Program-made: the position numbers and the translations under genes
Assembly: GCA_022827835.1 (NCBI GenBank)
Contig: JAJEIO010000049.1
Span: 1 to 64,000, forward strand
DNA: 64,000 nt
DNA from: Candidatus Latescibacterota bacterium
GTDB taxonomy: Bacteria > Latescibacterota > UBA2968 > UBA8231
Direction: 5' to 3'
Part shown: positions 1 to 8,629 of the stretch, in pieces
How positions within the stretch are numbered: position 1 is the first letter of the stretch
Layout: each line of letters opens with the position of its first letter
Notes under the pieces: model-generated
Database searches by the model: none
Told to the model about the DNA's origin: nothing
What the model saw: the letters and a program-made list of their open reading frames with translations, nothing else

Positions 1-2
1 AG

Positions 3-110
3 GGGACTGTCTTCACGGCGGCAACGATCGAGTGGGCGCACGGCCTCTACCGGAACGGCGGTCCGGTGGCGCAGATCACGCGCAATGTCCTGGACCGTCT
101 CGGCCGATAG
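3..110 (+). CDS. C-terminal end of an N,N-dimethylformamidase-like large subunit (partial)
   Basis: The open frame from the window edge ends at TAG 108-110 and gives 35 residues, including 'GTVFTAATIEWAHGL' and 'VAQITRNVLDRLG'. A pattern of a glycine, V/I-F, a Trp-containing segment and a terminal 'ITxNVLxR' resembles the extreme C-terminus of N,N-dimethylformamidase beta-subunit-like proteins, which are often found in PhyH-rich genomes. The start and catalytic part lie outside the window. The family call rests on a short tail and is tentative. The following gene is on the same strand after about 167 bases. Confidence 0.4.
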   Translation, partial: GTVFTAATIEWAHGLYRNGGPVAQITRNVLDRLGR

Positions 111-277
111 TGGGTGAGCTCGCTGACGAGGAGCCCGTGCCGGCGGCTCTCACTGCCCTTCGGAGCACGCGCAGACCAACGCCTGCGCCGGTCACTTGCC
201 GCCGCAGCGGTGTTTTCGGTAGGTAGAACAGCCCCAGAAGACACCATCCACCCTCCAGAAAGCAGCGAGGTCTGACC

Positions 278-1909
278 ATGGGCACCGACTCCTACACAGT
301 GAACCACTGGAACGAGGCGACGCACGCGCACGAGCCATCGATCCTCACCATAGAGCAGAACTTCACCTTCGACGCCCTCGGGTTCCTCGTGCTGCCGCGA
401 CTCCTCGGCCCGGCCGAGCTGTCCGCGTGCCGCGACAGCGGCGGTGGGCTGGGCGATTTGTGCAGCGAGGCCGGCGCCGTCGGACGCTACGTGCGCGAGC
501 TGTGCGGCGATGGCTTTCGCCAGGACGGCCCTGCAAGGCACGTCCCTGCCGCCGCCGCAGGAGGGTACGACGAAGCCTCGCTGCCGCTGACAGGCGGGGC
601 GCACACGCTGGACTGGGCGTACATCAACCTGGCGGGGTGGAATGGCCGCAACGCCGACGGTTCTCCGCTCCCGCGGGCCGGCGGCGCCTGGGAAGAGGTC
701 CGCATCCGGCAGTGCCAGGGGCTGGTGGTGGCCATCGCCCTCACCGACTCCGCGGAAGGCAAGGGCCCGCTGGTGGTCGTGCCCTCCTCGCACAAGAGCG
801 GGCTGCCGGCCCCACCGCTTCCATCCTCCAGCCGCTTCGCCGAGCGCCCGGCGCTGGCGGCGGGCGACGTGCTTCTGTGCGCCGCCAGCACCCTGCACGG
901 GGTCTGCCCACAGGGTGATGGCGGCGAGCTGCTCGTGGTGGACTTCATCTCGCGCGCGGCTCGGCCACAGGAGCCGCCCGACCCGCAGGACGAGCAGCCC
1001 CTGCCCGAGTGGGCGGAAGAGCTGGGCGAGGCCGAGCAGACCGTGCTTGCAGGCGGAGACTCGCGTCGCCTGCTCCTGTCGGACGGCACGACCACCTGGC
1101 TCACCTCCGCCGACGATGCCGACGCGGCGCAGAGGGCCTCCTCGGCCCTCGAGTTCGAAGGCCGAGATGATCATGCCGAGCGCTGGGCCTTCGACACCCA
1201 GGGCTTCCTGCTGGTCGAGGGCGTCATGGACGATCATTGGGTCGATGCGGCTCTGGCGGGCATCGACGCCAACCTCGACCGCCTGGTGTACCGGGGCGCA
1301 GGCGACAAGGGCGGGGACGTGACGCTTGCCGACATCCCCGGGGCGCCGACGATCTCGGGCACGGCCCGGCCGGACCTGAAGGGCTTGTTCCAGCTGCCGG
1401 CGCCGCATGATGAGCCTTTCCTCAAGATGCTGGCGCACCCCGCCGTCATCGGGCGCCTGAACTGGATGATCGGACCAGGGTACAAGGTGACTCAGAGCAC
1501 GGCCCTGTGCCACGTCAAAGGCTCGAGCGGGCAGATGCTGCACGCGGGGAACGCCAACCCGACCTCCGTCGGCAAGCACTACGAGATGGTGAACGGGCGC
1601 GTGCACACGAGGTCGGGCATCAACGTCGCCTGGCAGCTCGCCGACGTCGGGCCCGACGACGGCGGCTTTGTCGTAGTGCCGGGCAGTCACAAGTCGTGCT
1701 ACCCCTTGCCGCATTCGGTGCGGACCTGCAACGAGCGCGCTCCGCTCCGCCACATTCCAATGCGTCGCGGGTCTGTTCTGTTCTTTTTGGGCGGGACGGT
1801 CTGTCACGGGGCGTACCGCTGGGAGGCTGAGTCACCGAGGCGGACAGCGCTCTTCACGTATGGGCACGACGGCCGGCACCCTTTTGCATGGCCCTCGAGC
1901 AAACTGTGA
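278..1909 (+). CDS. Tandem phytanoyl-CoA dioxygenase (PhyH)-like protein
   Basis: The protein has 543 residues. Two PhyH-type jelly-roll halves can be seen. The first (about 28-230) has 'PLVVVPSSHKSG' and a distal 'STLHGVCP'. The second (about 305-535) has 'DGGFVVVPGSHKS' and a distal 'TVCHGAYRW' followed by an Arg ('RRTALFTYG'). This family uses Fe(II) and 2-oxoglutarate to hydroxylate small molecules. A normal 'HxD' iron motif is not obvious in either half. In the second half the candidates are 'MLHAGN' (HxG) or 'GKHYEM' (HxE), and the first half may be a non-catalytic duplicate. The ATG start is preceded by a weak GCGAGG. Substrate unknown. Confidence 0.75.
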   Translation: MGTDSYTVNHWNEATHAHEPSILTIEQNFTFDALGFLVLPRLLGPAELSACRDSGGGLGDLCSEAGAVGRYVRELCGDGFRQDGPARHVPAAAAGGYDEASLPLTGGAHTLDWAYINLAGWNGRNADGSPLPRAGGAWEEVRIRQCQGLVVAIALTDSAEGKGPLVVVPSSHKSGLPAPPLPSSSRFAERPALAAGDVLLCAASTLHGVCPQGDGGELLVVDFISRAARPQEPPDPQDEQPLPEWAEELGEAEQTVLAGGDSRRLLLSDGTTTWLTSADDADAAQRASSALEFEGRDDHAERWAFDTQGFLLVEGVMDDHWVDAALAGIDANLDRLVYRGAGDKGGDVTLADIPGAPTISGTARPDLKGLFQLPAPHDEPFLKMLAHPAVIGRLNWMIGPGYKVTQSTALCHVKGSSGQMLHAGNANPTSVGKHYEMVNGRVHTRSGINVAWQLADVGPDDGGFVVVPGSHKSCYPLPHSVRTCNERAPLRHIPMRRGSVLFFLGGTVCHGAYRWEAESPRRTALFTYGHDGRHPFAWPSSKL

Positions 1910-2220
1910 GCTCCTAGCACCTAATCCCGCGAGTCCGCGCTCAAGTTATAGTGCTCTCCTGACTCGTCTCCATAGACATTCAGCTTCTCGCTCTCGGTCC
2001 GGATCATCTATATCCCCGATCTGACCGAACACGGCGTCCTGCCCTCCTAGTTAGGGGCACCTTCGCGGATACAAGGTGAATCGTCTAGCGCTCCCTCTTG
2101 TCCCCCGAGCGCAGAGGGCGTATGATAAGGGCAACAGAGGGTGTTTCGACAAGGCGGTTTAGACAACCAGGCTGTCTATTATTCCCCCGGATGGCCTCCT
2201 AACCCAAAGGATCGGCCTTG
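1910..2220. other. Intergenic region without a supported gene
   Basis: I see no gene of useful length in these roughly 310 bases between the PhyH-like gene and the exported protein gene. A short plus-strand frame ending at TAG near 2050 reads 'IIYIPDLTEHGVLPS' and could be the tail of a decayed gene, but it is too short to assign. No clear sigma-70 promoter was found. Confidence 0.4.
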
Positions 2221-4506
2221 ATGAAACCCAAACATCTGCGCTGCGCCGTGCTGGCGCTCGTTGCGGCTGCTCCGCTCAATGCCGAGGAATTGCGCTTCGA
2301 CAACGCCGCCCAGTGGCGCCAGTGGACCCTGCCCCTGGGGATCGTCGAACTAACGCCCCAAGGGGTCGTCCGCCCTTTGCCGGTTCGCAGAAACATCAAT
2401 GCCGCACTTGATGCCCTAGACCATGGCGGCGGCATCCGCGGCGTCGGGTCCAACCGCGCCACTGCGGCCCTAGTCTTCGACGGCGATCCTGCGACTGGTT
2501 GGCAGCCCGCCTTGGGCGACCTCGAAGAGACGGGCTGGATCGAGGTGGATTTGGGCCGCGGCGTCCCGGCCAGCCGCGTCTCTCTAGTCTTCGATGGCGC
2601 TGCACCCCCTTTTGAGATTTTCAACCTGCTGCTGTCCACAGGGGAACAGTTCGTCGACCACGCTAGAGTCCCAGTCCCCGGAACCCTGACCTACCGCATC
2701 GCCGAGCGCTTCGGCGCAAACAGCGCCCACCGCATCGACTTCGCCATTCCCGCCATTCCCCCCACGCCGATCCAGTTCGTGCGTCTCGAAGCGCTCAAGG
2801 CCGCGCCCGATGCGCGGCTGGTCGAAATCGAAGTGGAAGCTCTGGGCGACAATCTAGTCTCGGGCTTGTACGAGCGGGGCGGGAACGTCGAGATCATCAT
2901 CGGCACCAGCCGCACAGATTTCGAAACCGCGACGCTGACCAATGCCCTGCTGCTGATCGACGGCCGGATCAACACCTACTGGCGCAGCGGCCGAGTACCG
3001 CGCGCCGCCGACGATGTCTGGGCCTGGATCATGCTGGATCTGGGCGCCATCTACTGGGTCGACGAGGTGCACCACATCGGCCATATTGATCGCTGGCGGT
3101 ATTTCAATATGAACTTCCACGAGATGATGACCTCGGACGGCTCGCTGGCCGCGGACGGCTCGCTGCGCTGGACCAAGCACTTTTCTGGTGTCCTACCGCG
3201 TGCCACCCGGCACCAGGGCATGGTCGCGCACCACTTCGCCCCCATCCCCACGCGTTTCCTGCGTATCCTCTTCAAGACTTGGGATGCCCAGTGTACCACC
3301 GCATCCGGCACTAGCGCGCCCGATTGCTACTCCAGCGGCCACACTGCGGAGATCATGGTCTTCAGCGAGGGTTTTCCGCGCGAGGTGCGCTTTGATTCTC
3401 CCATCCTCGATCTTGGGGGCCGGAAGAATGTCAACGCCCTCCGCTGGGCCGCCGATGTGCCCTCCGGCACCCGGCTCGAGCTGCGCAGCCGCTCGGGCGA
3501 CGAACTGGAGCAGGATTTCACCTACTACGACAAGAATCTCAAAGAAGTCACCGCAAGGAGATGGGACAAGCTCATTCCCTCTTTCCGCGGCCCCATCGAT
3601 ACTACCACTGCGCCCGGCGGCGACTGGAGTCCCTGGAGCAATATCTACGCGACCTCCGGCCAGACCTTCCTCTCGCCCTCGCTCAGGCGCTTCGTCCAGC
3701 TCGACGCGCGTCTGGTGAGCGACTCCCCCCTGCGGGCACCCTCCCTAGACTGGGTGAGCCTAGACTTCGCCGATCCCATCGCCGAACGCGTCAGCGCCGA
3801 GGTCTACCCCTTCCAGGTCGAGCCGGGCACCGTGGTGACCTTTTCCTACTGGCTGCGCGCCCCTGCTACTCGCGCAGGCTTTGACCGGCTGGCCATAGAG
3901 GCCTCCACGCCCCTGCGCTTTGTCGACACCCACCTCGATGGCGCGCCCATCGAGGTCCAGGCGCGAGAGGACAGCGCCGGCTTCCGTTTGCAGTTCCCCC
4001 GCCGGGTGCAGAGCGGCGAACTGGTGGAGATGCGCTTTGAGGCCGCCGCTTTCCTACAGGCCACGCGTTTTGACCTCTTTCTCGAAGACAGCCAACTGGG
4101 CCCAGACGTGCGCCAGCGGGTCGAACCGGGTGACGCCAACCCACAGGTCGAAAGCAGTACCAATATCGTCGAGTTGCCCCTGGATCGCGCCCTCTTCGCC
4201 CATCTCTCCGTGTACCCCAGAGTGCTCACACCCAATGGCGACGGCATAGGGGACCGCCTCTTTATCAGCCTGAACCTGATCAACGTGCTGGAGCACAGAC
4301 CGCTGAAACTGGAGCTTTTCGACCTAGCCGGCCGTCGGGTGCGCCAGATATCGGCACGAGCGCTGGCCGGTGCCCAGGAACTGGTCTGGGACGGGCGAGA
4401 CCAATCGGGCGACCTAGTGCCGCCCGGCCACTACTTTCTACGGCTCAAAGTAGAAAGCGACGCCCGCAGCCAGAGCGTCAACCGAATGGTGTCGATCGTC
4501 TATTGA
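2221..4506 (+). CDS. Exported discoidin/FlgD-like modular protein (paralogue 1 of 3)
   Basis: 761 residues from the ATG at 2221; a TTG lies just before it. A Sec signal peptide is clear, with a hydrophobic stretch 'AVLALVAAAPLNA' followed by EE. The body has at least two F5/8-type C (discoidin-like) modules, in which Trp-rich strands follow 'LVFDGDPATGWQP' and later 'LLIDGRINTYW'. The C-terminal ~90 residues form a FlgD/CHU_C-like Ig module, with 'LTPNGDGIGDRLFIS', 'FDLAGRRVRQ', 'WDGRDQSGDLVPPGHY', and the chain ends in 'VSIVY'. The protein is probably secreted or cell-surface attached and carbohydrate-binding. It is closely related in architecture to the genes at 57867 and 59945, so the family is expanded in this genome. 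Function unproven. Confidence 0.75.
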   Translation: MKPKHLRCAVLALVAAAPLNAEELRFDNAAQWRQWTLPLGIVELTPQGVVRPLPVRRNINAALDALDHGGGIRGVGSNRATAALVFDGDPATGWQPALGDLEETGWIEVDLGRGVPASRVSLVFDGAAPPFEIFNLLLSTGEQFVDHARVPVPGTLTYRIAERFGANSAHRIDFAIPAIPPTPIQFVRLEALKAAPDARLVEIEVEALGDNLVSGLYERGGNVEIIIGTSRTDFETATLTNALLLIDGRINTYWRSGRVPRAADDVWAWIMLDLGAIYWVDEVHHIGHIDRWRYFNMNFHEMMTSDGSLAADGSLRWTKHFSGVLPRATRHQGMVAHHFAPIPTRFLRILFKTWDAQCTTASGTSAPDCYSSGHTAEIMVFSEGFPREVRFDSPILDLGGRKNVNALRWAADVPSGTRLELRSRSGDELEQDFTYYDKNLKEVTARRWDKLIPSFRGPIDTTTAPGGDWSPWSNIYATSGQTFLSPSLRRFVQLDARLVSDSPLRAPSLDWVSLDFADPIAERVSAEVYPFQVEPGTVVTFSYWLRAPATRAGFDRLAIEASTPLRFVDTHLDGAPIEVQAREDSAGFRLQFPRRVQSGELVEMRFEAAAFLQATRFDLFLEDSQLGPDVRQRVEPGDANPQVESSTNIVELPLDRALFAHLSVYPRVLTPNGDGIGDRLFISLNLINVLEHRPLKLELFDLAGRRVRQISARALAGAQELVWDGRDQSGDLVPPGHYFLRLKVESDARSQSVNRMVSIVY

Positions 4507-4543
4507 AATCCCGGCGGGACGTTGGGAATCTGTCCCACAGCCT

Positions 4544-4741
4544 TCACCCGCGGGCAACACGGGGATATTCCTGCTCGATTGGAACGGCGTCGCGCCGGTA
4601 TTTGCGCTCTTGAGACTCTCTTGGATCGAGATAAACTCTGCGATTGCCATATGAGGTGATATGTGCCTTCTCTTGTACACCTCGCCACCAAATGCTCGGG
4701 ATCAGCTCTTGAGATCGGGGCGACAATAGAGCGTGCACCAT
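4544..4741 (-). other. Possible decayed gene fragment at the array edge
   Basis: This is an open frame of 65 codons with protein-like composition, including 'GNRRVYLDPRESQER' and 'DAVPIEQEYPRVARG'. No family was recognised and no ribosome binding site is seen. It lies between the end of the exported-protein gene and the broken end of the cassette array. It may be the remnant of a gene interrupted when the array arrived. It could also be a chance frame. Confidence 0.25.
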
Positions 4742-4758
4742 AGATTCAGCATGCTTTG

Positions 4759-4766
4759 TTCATTTT
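4759..4766 (-). other. Half attC site (R'' core only) at the downstream end of the cassette array
   Basis: On the minus strand the bases read TGCTAAC, one mismatch from the R'' consensus RYYYAAC. They contain the stop codon (TAA) of the methyltransferase gene, exactly as in the intact sites at 11829 and 15264. The rest of the attC, and in particular an AACGTT core, is missing from the next 250 bases. The last attC of the array therefore appears truncated. Confidence 0.45.
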
Positions 4767-5395
4767 GTTAGCACCGGTTTTCGCAAAGTGAAAGACTGGA
4801 AGTGCACGCCCTCGGGCTCGACTACGTGGAAATCCAAGACATCGAAATACTCCCGTACGTATCCATGCATCTGATCGTCGGTTCGAAAAGAAAAAAATCG
4901 AGGAGGGTCGTGCCAGTCGTTAGGCGCTTCGCCCTCAAACGGGTCACCCCCGTACACGCCTAAAAAAAAGAGACCGCCTGGAACTAAGACGTTTCGGATA
5001 GCAGCCAGTACGTCAGATAAATTGACATTCGGGACATGAAGCAAGCAATTCATTGCATAGACTGCGTCGAAAGAACTCAGGGGAAAGCCCAAATTTAGAA
5101 AGTCAGCCGAGTAAGCCACGAGACCTTTAGCGCGGCAGCGTGCAACCATTTCCGGTGAAAGATCAGTCACAACTGTTTCTAATCCACCTTTCTGGAAAAA
5201 CAAGCCATCCTGACCTGTCCCGGCACCGACCTCCAGAAGACTCACCTTGCCCTCGGTGCGTACGATACGGAGAAAGTCTGCACGCTCAGTCAGCTTCCAC
5301 GGGGCTTTCTCACGCTGATCGCGGTCTTCTGCGCTACCGTCGTAGGCTACTTGAAGACGAGCGACGACATCTTTGTACTCGAACATTGCTTCCAT
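4760..5395 (-). CDS. Class I SAM-dependent methyltransferase
   Basis: 211 residues. The SAM-binding motif I is 'LLEVGAGTGQDG', followed by an acidic 'VVTDLSPEMV' (motif II), 'SADFLNL' (III) and 'FDAVYAMNCLLHV' (IV), then 'VLVPGGLFFLGVYGG'. This is a full-length Rossmann methyltransferase of the small-molecule type; the substrate is not readable. The start ATG (or the second Met three codons later) sits only 13 bases from the AACGTT core of the attC at 5404, and the stop lies in the half attC core at 4759. It is therefore the last cassette gene of the array, read from the minus strand like most of the others. Confidence 0.8.
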   Translation of the reverse strand: MEAMFEYKDVVARLQVAYDGSAEDRDQREKAPWKLTERADFLRIVRTEGKVSLLEVGAGTGQDGLFFQKGGLETVVTDLSPEMVARCRAKGLVAYSADFLNLGFPLSSFDAVYAMNCLLHVPNVNLSDVLAAIRNVLVPGGLFFLGVYGGDPFEGEAPNDWHDPPRFFSFRTDDQMHGYVREYFDVLDFHVVEPEGVHFQSFTLRKPVLTK

Positions 5396-5403
5396 TCGTC
5401 TTT

Positions 5404-5453
5404 TAACGTTTTGCCGGTTTGCGAACCGTGGCCGAGTGTTGCTTCAGTTGCTT
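5404..5453 (-). other. Degenerate attC recombination site
   Basis: The minus strand carries the R' core AACGTTAA at 5404-5410 and the inner 'CGGTTCGCAAACCGG' hairpin element seen in the sites at 8352 and 15873. It has only an approximate R'' (AAGCAAC or GCAACTG) at 5438-5453. The site is shorter (about 50 bases) than the others in the array. It separates the methyltransferase cassette from the nucleotidyltransferase gene. Confidence 0.5.
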
Positions 5454-5459
5454 ACTCCT

Positions 5460-6272
5460 TCATCTGATTGCGGCAGCAGAACGCTGAATCTCTTCAAGAA
5501 TGAATGCTAGGAAGGCGAGCGTCGTGTTCTCTTCACCTTGTGATATGTTTCCTGACCCATGATGTTTGGTAAGAGATTGCTCGATGAAACTGGCCCAAGG
5601 GTCTCCATAATTCTTTCGAGCCCACTCAGTTGCACGGGGCTTGGAGGCGACTGTTCCCGTTGCCAACGAATACCGCAAACGACAAAGAGTTTGAACTACA
5701 AATACTTGGGCTTCTGCTTGGCGTAGCCATAGCAACCACGTCGGGTCGTGTGCTGCCTGTTGTATCCATCGACCGACAATCATCGTCGCTGAGGCGTGGA
5801 GTTCCTGAGTCTCAATTGGGGCGACCAGTGTTCGCGAATCGGGTCCGATAATGCTCACGCTCTGATCGCGGATGGTGAGACATTGGAAAACCCATCCATC
5901 TTCGAGTGGAGCTAGAAACAGCGACGTTCCCTTTTCGATCTGTGGATAGTGCGAGGTATTTGCCGCGCTGTGACGAAGCGCAGAAGCAGGAACATAGACC
6001 GCTTCAACCTTCTCGGCCCAAGGGGAGTTGATGGCAGCGAATTGGGCGTGGACATGTTGCAAGGCAGTGAAGCGATCAGGATCAATCTCTGTAGAGGTCA
6101 CGACAACAAAATCAATATCGCTGCTGCGCGGGTTGAAATCGCCCAAGGCGAGAGAACCGACCAGATAGATGCCCACGAGCTCGCTGTCCAAGAGTGCTTG
6201 AAGCTGTGAGTGGAAGTGGTCAAGGACAAAATTGACGTCGGTAAATGGTGTAGGAGCTAGGCGATGGTTCAT
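5460..6272 (-). CDS. AadA-like aminoglycoside nucleotidyltransferase family protein
   Basis: 270 residues from the Met at 6272; a longer frame reaches 6311. The N-terminal nucleotidyltransferase motif is 'YLVGSLALGDFNPRSSDID', with the two metal-binding Asp of the G-S-x(n)-DxD fold. A helical C-terminal half carries 'VVQTLCRLRYSLATG' and 'SKPRATEWA'. This layout matches ANT(3'')/ANT(9)-type adenylyltransferases (NTP_transf_2 plus DUF4111), which adenylylate streptomycin or spectinomycin. Activity on drugs cannot be read from sequence. The region just upstream reads AACGTCCAATG and might be a decayed cassette junction. The gene shares the 5404-8356 segment with a TolB-like gene and a phosphotransferase gene. 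Confidence 0.75.
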   Translation of the reverse strand: MNHRLAPTPFTDVNFVLDHFHSQLQALLDSELVGIYLVGSLALGDFNPRSSDIDFVVVTSTEIDPDRFTALQHVHAQFAAINSPWAEKVEAVYVPASALRHSAANTSHYPQIEKGTSLFLAPLEDGWVFQCLTIRDQSVSIIGPDSRTLVAPIETQELHASATMIVGRWIQQAAHDPTWLLWLRQAEAQVFVVQTLCRLRYSLATGTVASKPRATEWARKNYGDPWASFIEQSLTKHHGSGNISQGEENTTLAFLAFILEEIQRSAAAIR

Positions 6273-6320
6273 TGGACGTTTCGCCAAGCATTGAGCAGAA
6301 TGGAGAGCCACGTATCATAC

Positions 6321-7139
6321 TCAAATCTTGATCGTTGGTCCCCAATCACCAGCAAAATCCTTCGTCGAGCTATTAGAGAGATTAGTCAAATTCTTTCCGT
6401 CGATATCTATTCGGTAGATTTGCTGGCGGCCTTCCCAGTCGCCTGTGAAGCTGATCGCCGAGCCATCTGGCGACCATGAGGGTGCCATAGCGCCGCCGCC
6501 CTCAACGTTAGTGAGGCGTCTAGGATCCGACCCATCCGCTCTCATGACGTAGAGTTGCGATCTTTTGCCATCGCGGTCCGACTTAAAGGCGATCCACTTG
6601 CCGTCCGGTGACCAGGCCGGATCTTCATCGTTGCCCTGAGAAACGTGCAACCGTTTTTGCTCGCTTCCATCCGGTTTCATCACATAAATTTGTGTCTTAC
6701 CATCGCGGTCGGTCGTGAAGGCAATTTTAGAGCCATCTGGGGAAAAAGTTGATTCCGACTCATACGCTGGATGATTGGTCAAATTCCTCTGGTTAGAACC
6801 GTCGCTGTTCATGGCATAGATCTCGACGTTGTCGTGACGATCCGTGCAAAAAATGATCGTCTGGCCGTCGGGCGACCAGTGAGAACGAAGGTCAGGGGCC
6901 GAATTGTGGGTCAGTCGCCTCGGTTCGCTTCCATCGGCGTTGATTACGTAAATTTCGCCCTTGCCATGGCGTCGGTCGCAGTAAGCGATACGCGTGCCAT
7001 CCGGCGACCAGTTTACGTGGTCTTTCTCGTAATCCGGGGTGCGCGTGATGTTGGTCTGATCTGTTCCGTCCTCATTCATGGTAAAGATATCAAAGAGTCC
7101 ATCCCGGTCTCTCACAAAGGCGATTTTGGAAGTTTCCAT
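6321..7139 (-). CDS. TolB-like (PD40) beta-propeller protein
   Basis: 272 residues from the ATG at 7139, preceded by GGAGA nine bases upstream; a longer frame starting at 7175 has no such site. About six blades repeat the WD40-like PD40 signature, 'WSPDGTRIAYC', 'WSPDGQTIIFC', 'FSPDGSKIAFT', 'WSPDGKWIAFK', 'WSPDGSAISFT', each followed by 'xIYxMNxDGSxxRxLT'. There is no signal peptide, unlike periplasmic TolB, so it is probably a cytoplasmic or non-classically located propeller. Partner and role unknown. It lies between two aminoglycoside-enzyme homologues inside one cassette-sized segment. Confidence 0.75.
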   Translation of the reverse strand: METSKIAFVRDRDGLFDIFTMNEDGTDQTNITRTPDYEKDHVNWSPDGTRIAYCDRRHGKGEIYVINADGSEPRRLTHNSAPDLRSHWSPDGQTIIFCTDRHDNVEIYAMNSDGSNQRNLTNHPAYESESTFSPDGSKIAFTTDRDGKTQIYVMKPDGSEQKRLHVSQGNDEDPAWSPDGKWIAFKSDRDGKRSQLYVMRADGSDPRRLTNVEGGGAMAPSWSPDGSAISFTGDWEGRQQIYRIDIDGKNLTNLSNSSTKDFAGDWGPTIKI

Positions 7140-7168
7140 AAAATTGTCTCCAGGGGACTGTTTGCTTG

Positions 7169-7188
7169 CGGCCACAATACTGTGGCCG
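7169..7188. other. Perfect hairpin upstream of the TolB-like gene
   Basis: An 8-bp inverted repeat (CGGCCACA / TGTGGCCG) with a 4-base loop sits 30 bases upstream of the 7139 start. There is no T-run on the gene's strand, so it looks more like a regulatory or RNA-stabilising element than a terminator. Confidence 0.4.
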
Positions 7189-7252
7189 GACTGCTAGCTG
7201 ACAGGGGAATGGAGGGTGGTAACTGCTTGTTACGCGAAGAATGACATTTGAC

Positions 7253-7291
7253 TCTTAACGGAGTTCCATGTTTATGCGCATCCGAACATCA
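7253..7291 (-). other. Possible collapsed attC remnant
   Basis: The minus strand reads GCATAAAC (near RYYYAAC), then about 12 bases, then CCGTTAAGA (near the R' core). It lies at the 3' end of the phosphotransferase gene, where an attC would be expected. The span is far too short for a functional site, so it is at best a deletion remnant. Confidence 0.25.
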
Positions 7292-8299
7292 GGAATCCAC
7301 AAGGCTTTTTAATCCACTTTCCAAGTCATCCAGCCATTGCGGCGTTTTGGGGTAAAAGACTCCCAGCACTTCCCAGAACCAGCACAAATCAGCGCCCATG
7401 GTGGCTTGTCTGACTTTAAGGTACGTCTCATCTGGTTCTATCCGCACTCCACCTGCCTCCGCATACCCTGCCCAAAACTCCTGCGGATAGTGATCGCGAC
7501 CATAAATTTCTTGAGGTTTTCGGGTAAACTCTGCTGCGACATGCAGTTGTTCATGTAGAAGGTCGCCAGTCGCTCCATTCTCAAAATCGTAAATGCCGAC
7601 TATATGGCCATCATCATCAACCAAAAGATTGTGTATAGTTGCATCTCCCCATAGAAGCCCTTGAGGACTCGGATTCGGCACGACATCAATCTTGTCTAGA
7701 AGATCTTCGATAATGGGCAACTTGGCTTGACAATCTTCTGGCAGGTCGGCTACCAAGTCCTGATTGTAAAGGAGCTTTTTCCGTATGTCTTCTCGCCATT
7801 GGGTCACATCCTGCACGGGCAGAAGGCCGTCGGATACTCTCTGTCCATTGATGGCAGCGACCACTGAGCCAAATTCTTTGAGCAGGCGACACCGCCGATC
7901 ATCGCTAGTACTGGGCCTCTCGAAAAAATCTCGTCCTTGAGTGCCGGGGAGCAGACTAGAAATCAGATAAGGATATCCGAACACATCGGTGTCCTCGCAT
8001 AATACACTGATCTCCGGGACGGGCAGGGTGGTTGTAGCGCGTAACAATGCGGTAATATTGAAATCGACCGCTAGCGAGAAGGCTTTTCGATACTTGATCT
8101 TGATCACATAGCTGCCGTCGCAACACACTGCCTTGTAGACACAGTTGGTTGGATTTGCTTCAAGTTCAATCCATTCGATAACCGAGCCTAGCCCCTGTCT
8201 AGCAAAAGCCACTGCTCCCTGCTCAGCAGTAAAGGTCGGCTTTTTGGAGGCTTCTATAAATGCTTGCTTGCTGATCGCCAAATCTACGCTCTGATACAC
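7289..8299 (-). CDS. Aminoglycoside phosphotransferase (APH) family kinase-like protein
   Basis: 336 residues from a GTG at 8299. The N-lobe Lys strand is 'YVIKIKYRKA'. The hinge region is 'YPYLISSLLPG'. The catalytic (Brenner) loop is 'LLWGDATIHNLLVDD', with D and N in the right spacing though the usual His is replaced by Trp. The metal-binding motif is 'IYDFENGATGD'. The family phosphorylates aminoglycosides, macrolides, choline or other small alcohols; the substrate here is unknown. It is the first gene after the attC at 8352 in the array direction. Confidence 0.75.
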   Translation of the reverse strand: MYQSVDLAISKQAFIEASKKPTFTAEQGAVAFARQGLGSVIEWIELEANPTNCVYKAVCCDGSYVIKIKYRKAFSLAVDFNITALLRATTTLPVPEISVLCEDTDVFGYPYLISSLLPGTQGRDFFERPSTSDDRRCRLLKEFGSVVAAINGQRVSDGLLPVQDVTQWREDIRKKLLYNQDLVADLPEDCQAKLPIIEDLLDKIDVVPNPSPQGLLWGDATIHNLLVDDDGHIVGIYDFENGATGDLLHEQLHVAAEFTRKPQEIYGRDHYPQEFWAGYAEAGGVRIEPDETYLKVRQATMGADLCWFWEVLGVFYPKTPQWLDDLESGLKSLVDS

Positions 8300-8351
8300 T
8301 GTAACTTTCTCGATGTGCTAACTGATGTGCGCAAGGATCTCATTTTTCTCG

Positions 8352-8440
8352 TAACGTTACGCCGGTTTGCGAACCGCGCAGAGGTTGGGCCAAAGGCCAA
8401 GCGCCCGGATGGGCGCGTAGCGTAAACCGTTGTGTTAAGT
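8352..8440 (-). other. attC recombination site
   Basis: On the minus strand the R'' core ACTTAAC (8434-8440) and R' core AACGTTACG (8352-8358) flank imperfect arms. CGGTTTACG pairs with CGTAAACCG, with one mismatch to CGGTTTGCG, and the shared centre contains 'GGCCCAACC' and 'CGGTTCGC'. Length 89 bases. It ends the cassette carrying the sigma/Eis fusion. Confidence 0.75.
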
Positions 8441-8629
8441 GTAGTTGCATATTATGAAGCTTAGGTTTTGCGAGGATGCTATTACTTGGTATTTAAAAAG
8501 ATTATTGAATGCCTTAGTGCGCGTCAATTAATTCGGGTATTCGAGTTTTTGACTTACTCTGGTAACTTTTTATCGGCAAACTGGCATTCTACCTGTAGAA
8601 GGGGCTTTCCAGAATAGAAAAGAGTTGAT

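Noticed and set aside
47..1807. 586-codon minus-strand open frame opposite the PhyH-like gene
   Set aside because: It is antisense to a well-supported gene, and its translation is rich in Arg, Gly and Val without family motifs. This is a high-G+C shadow.
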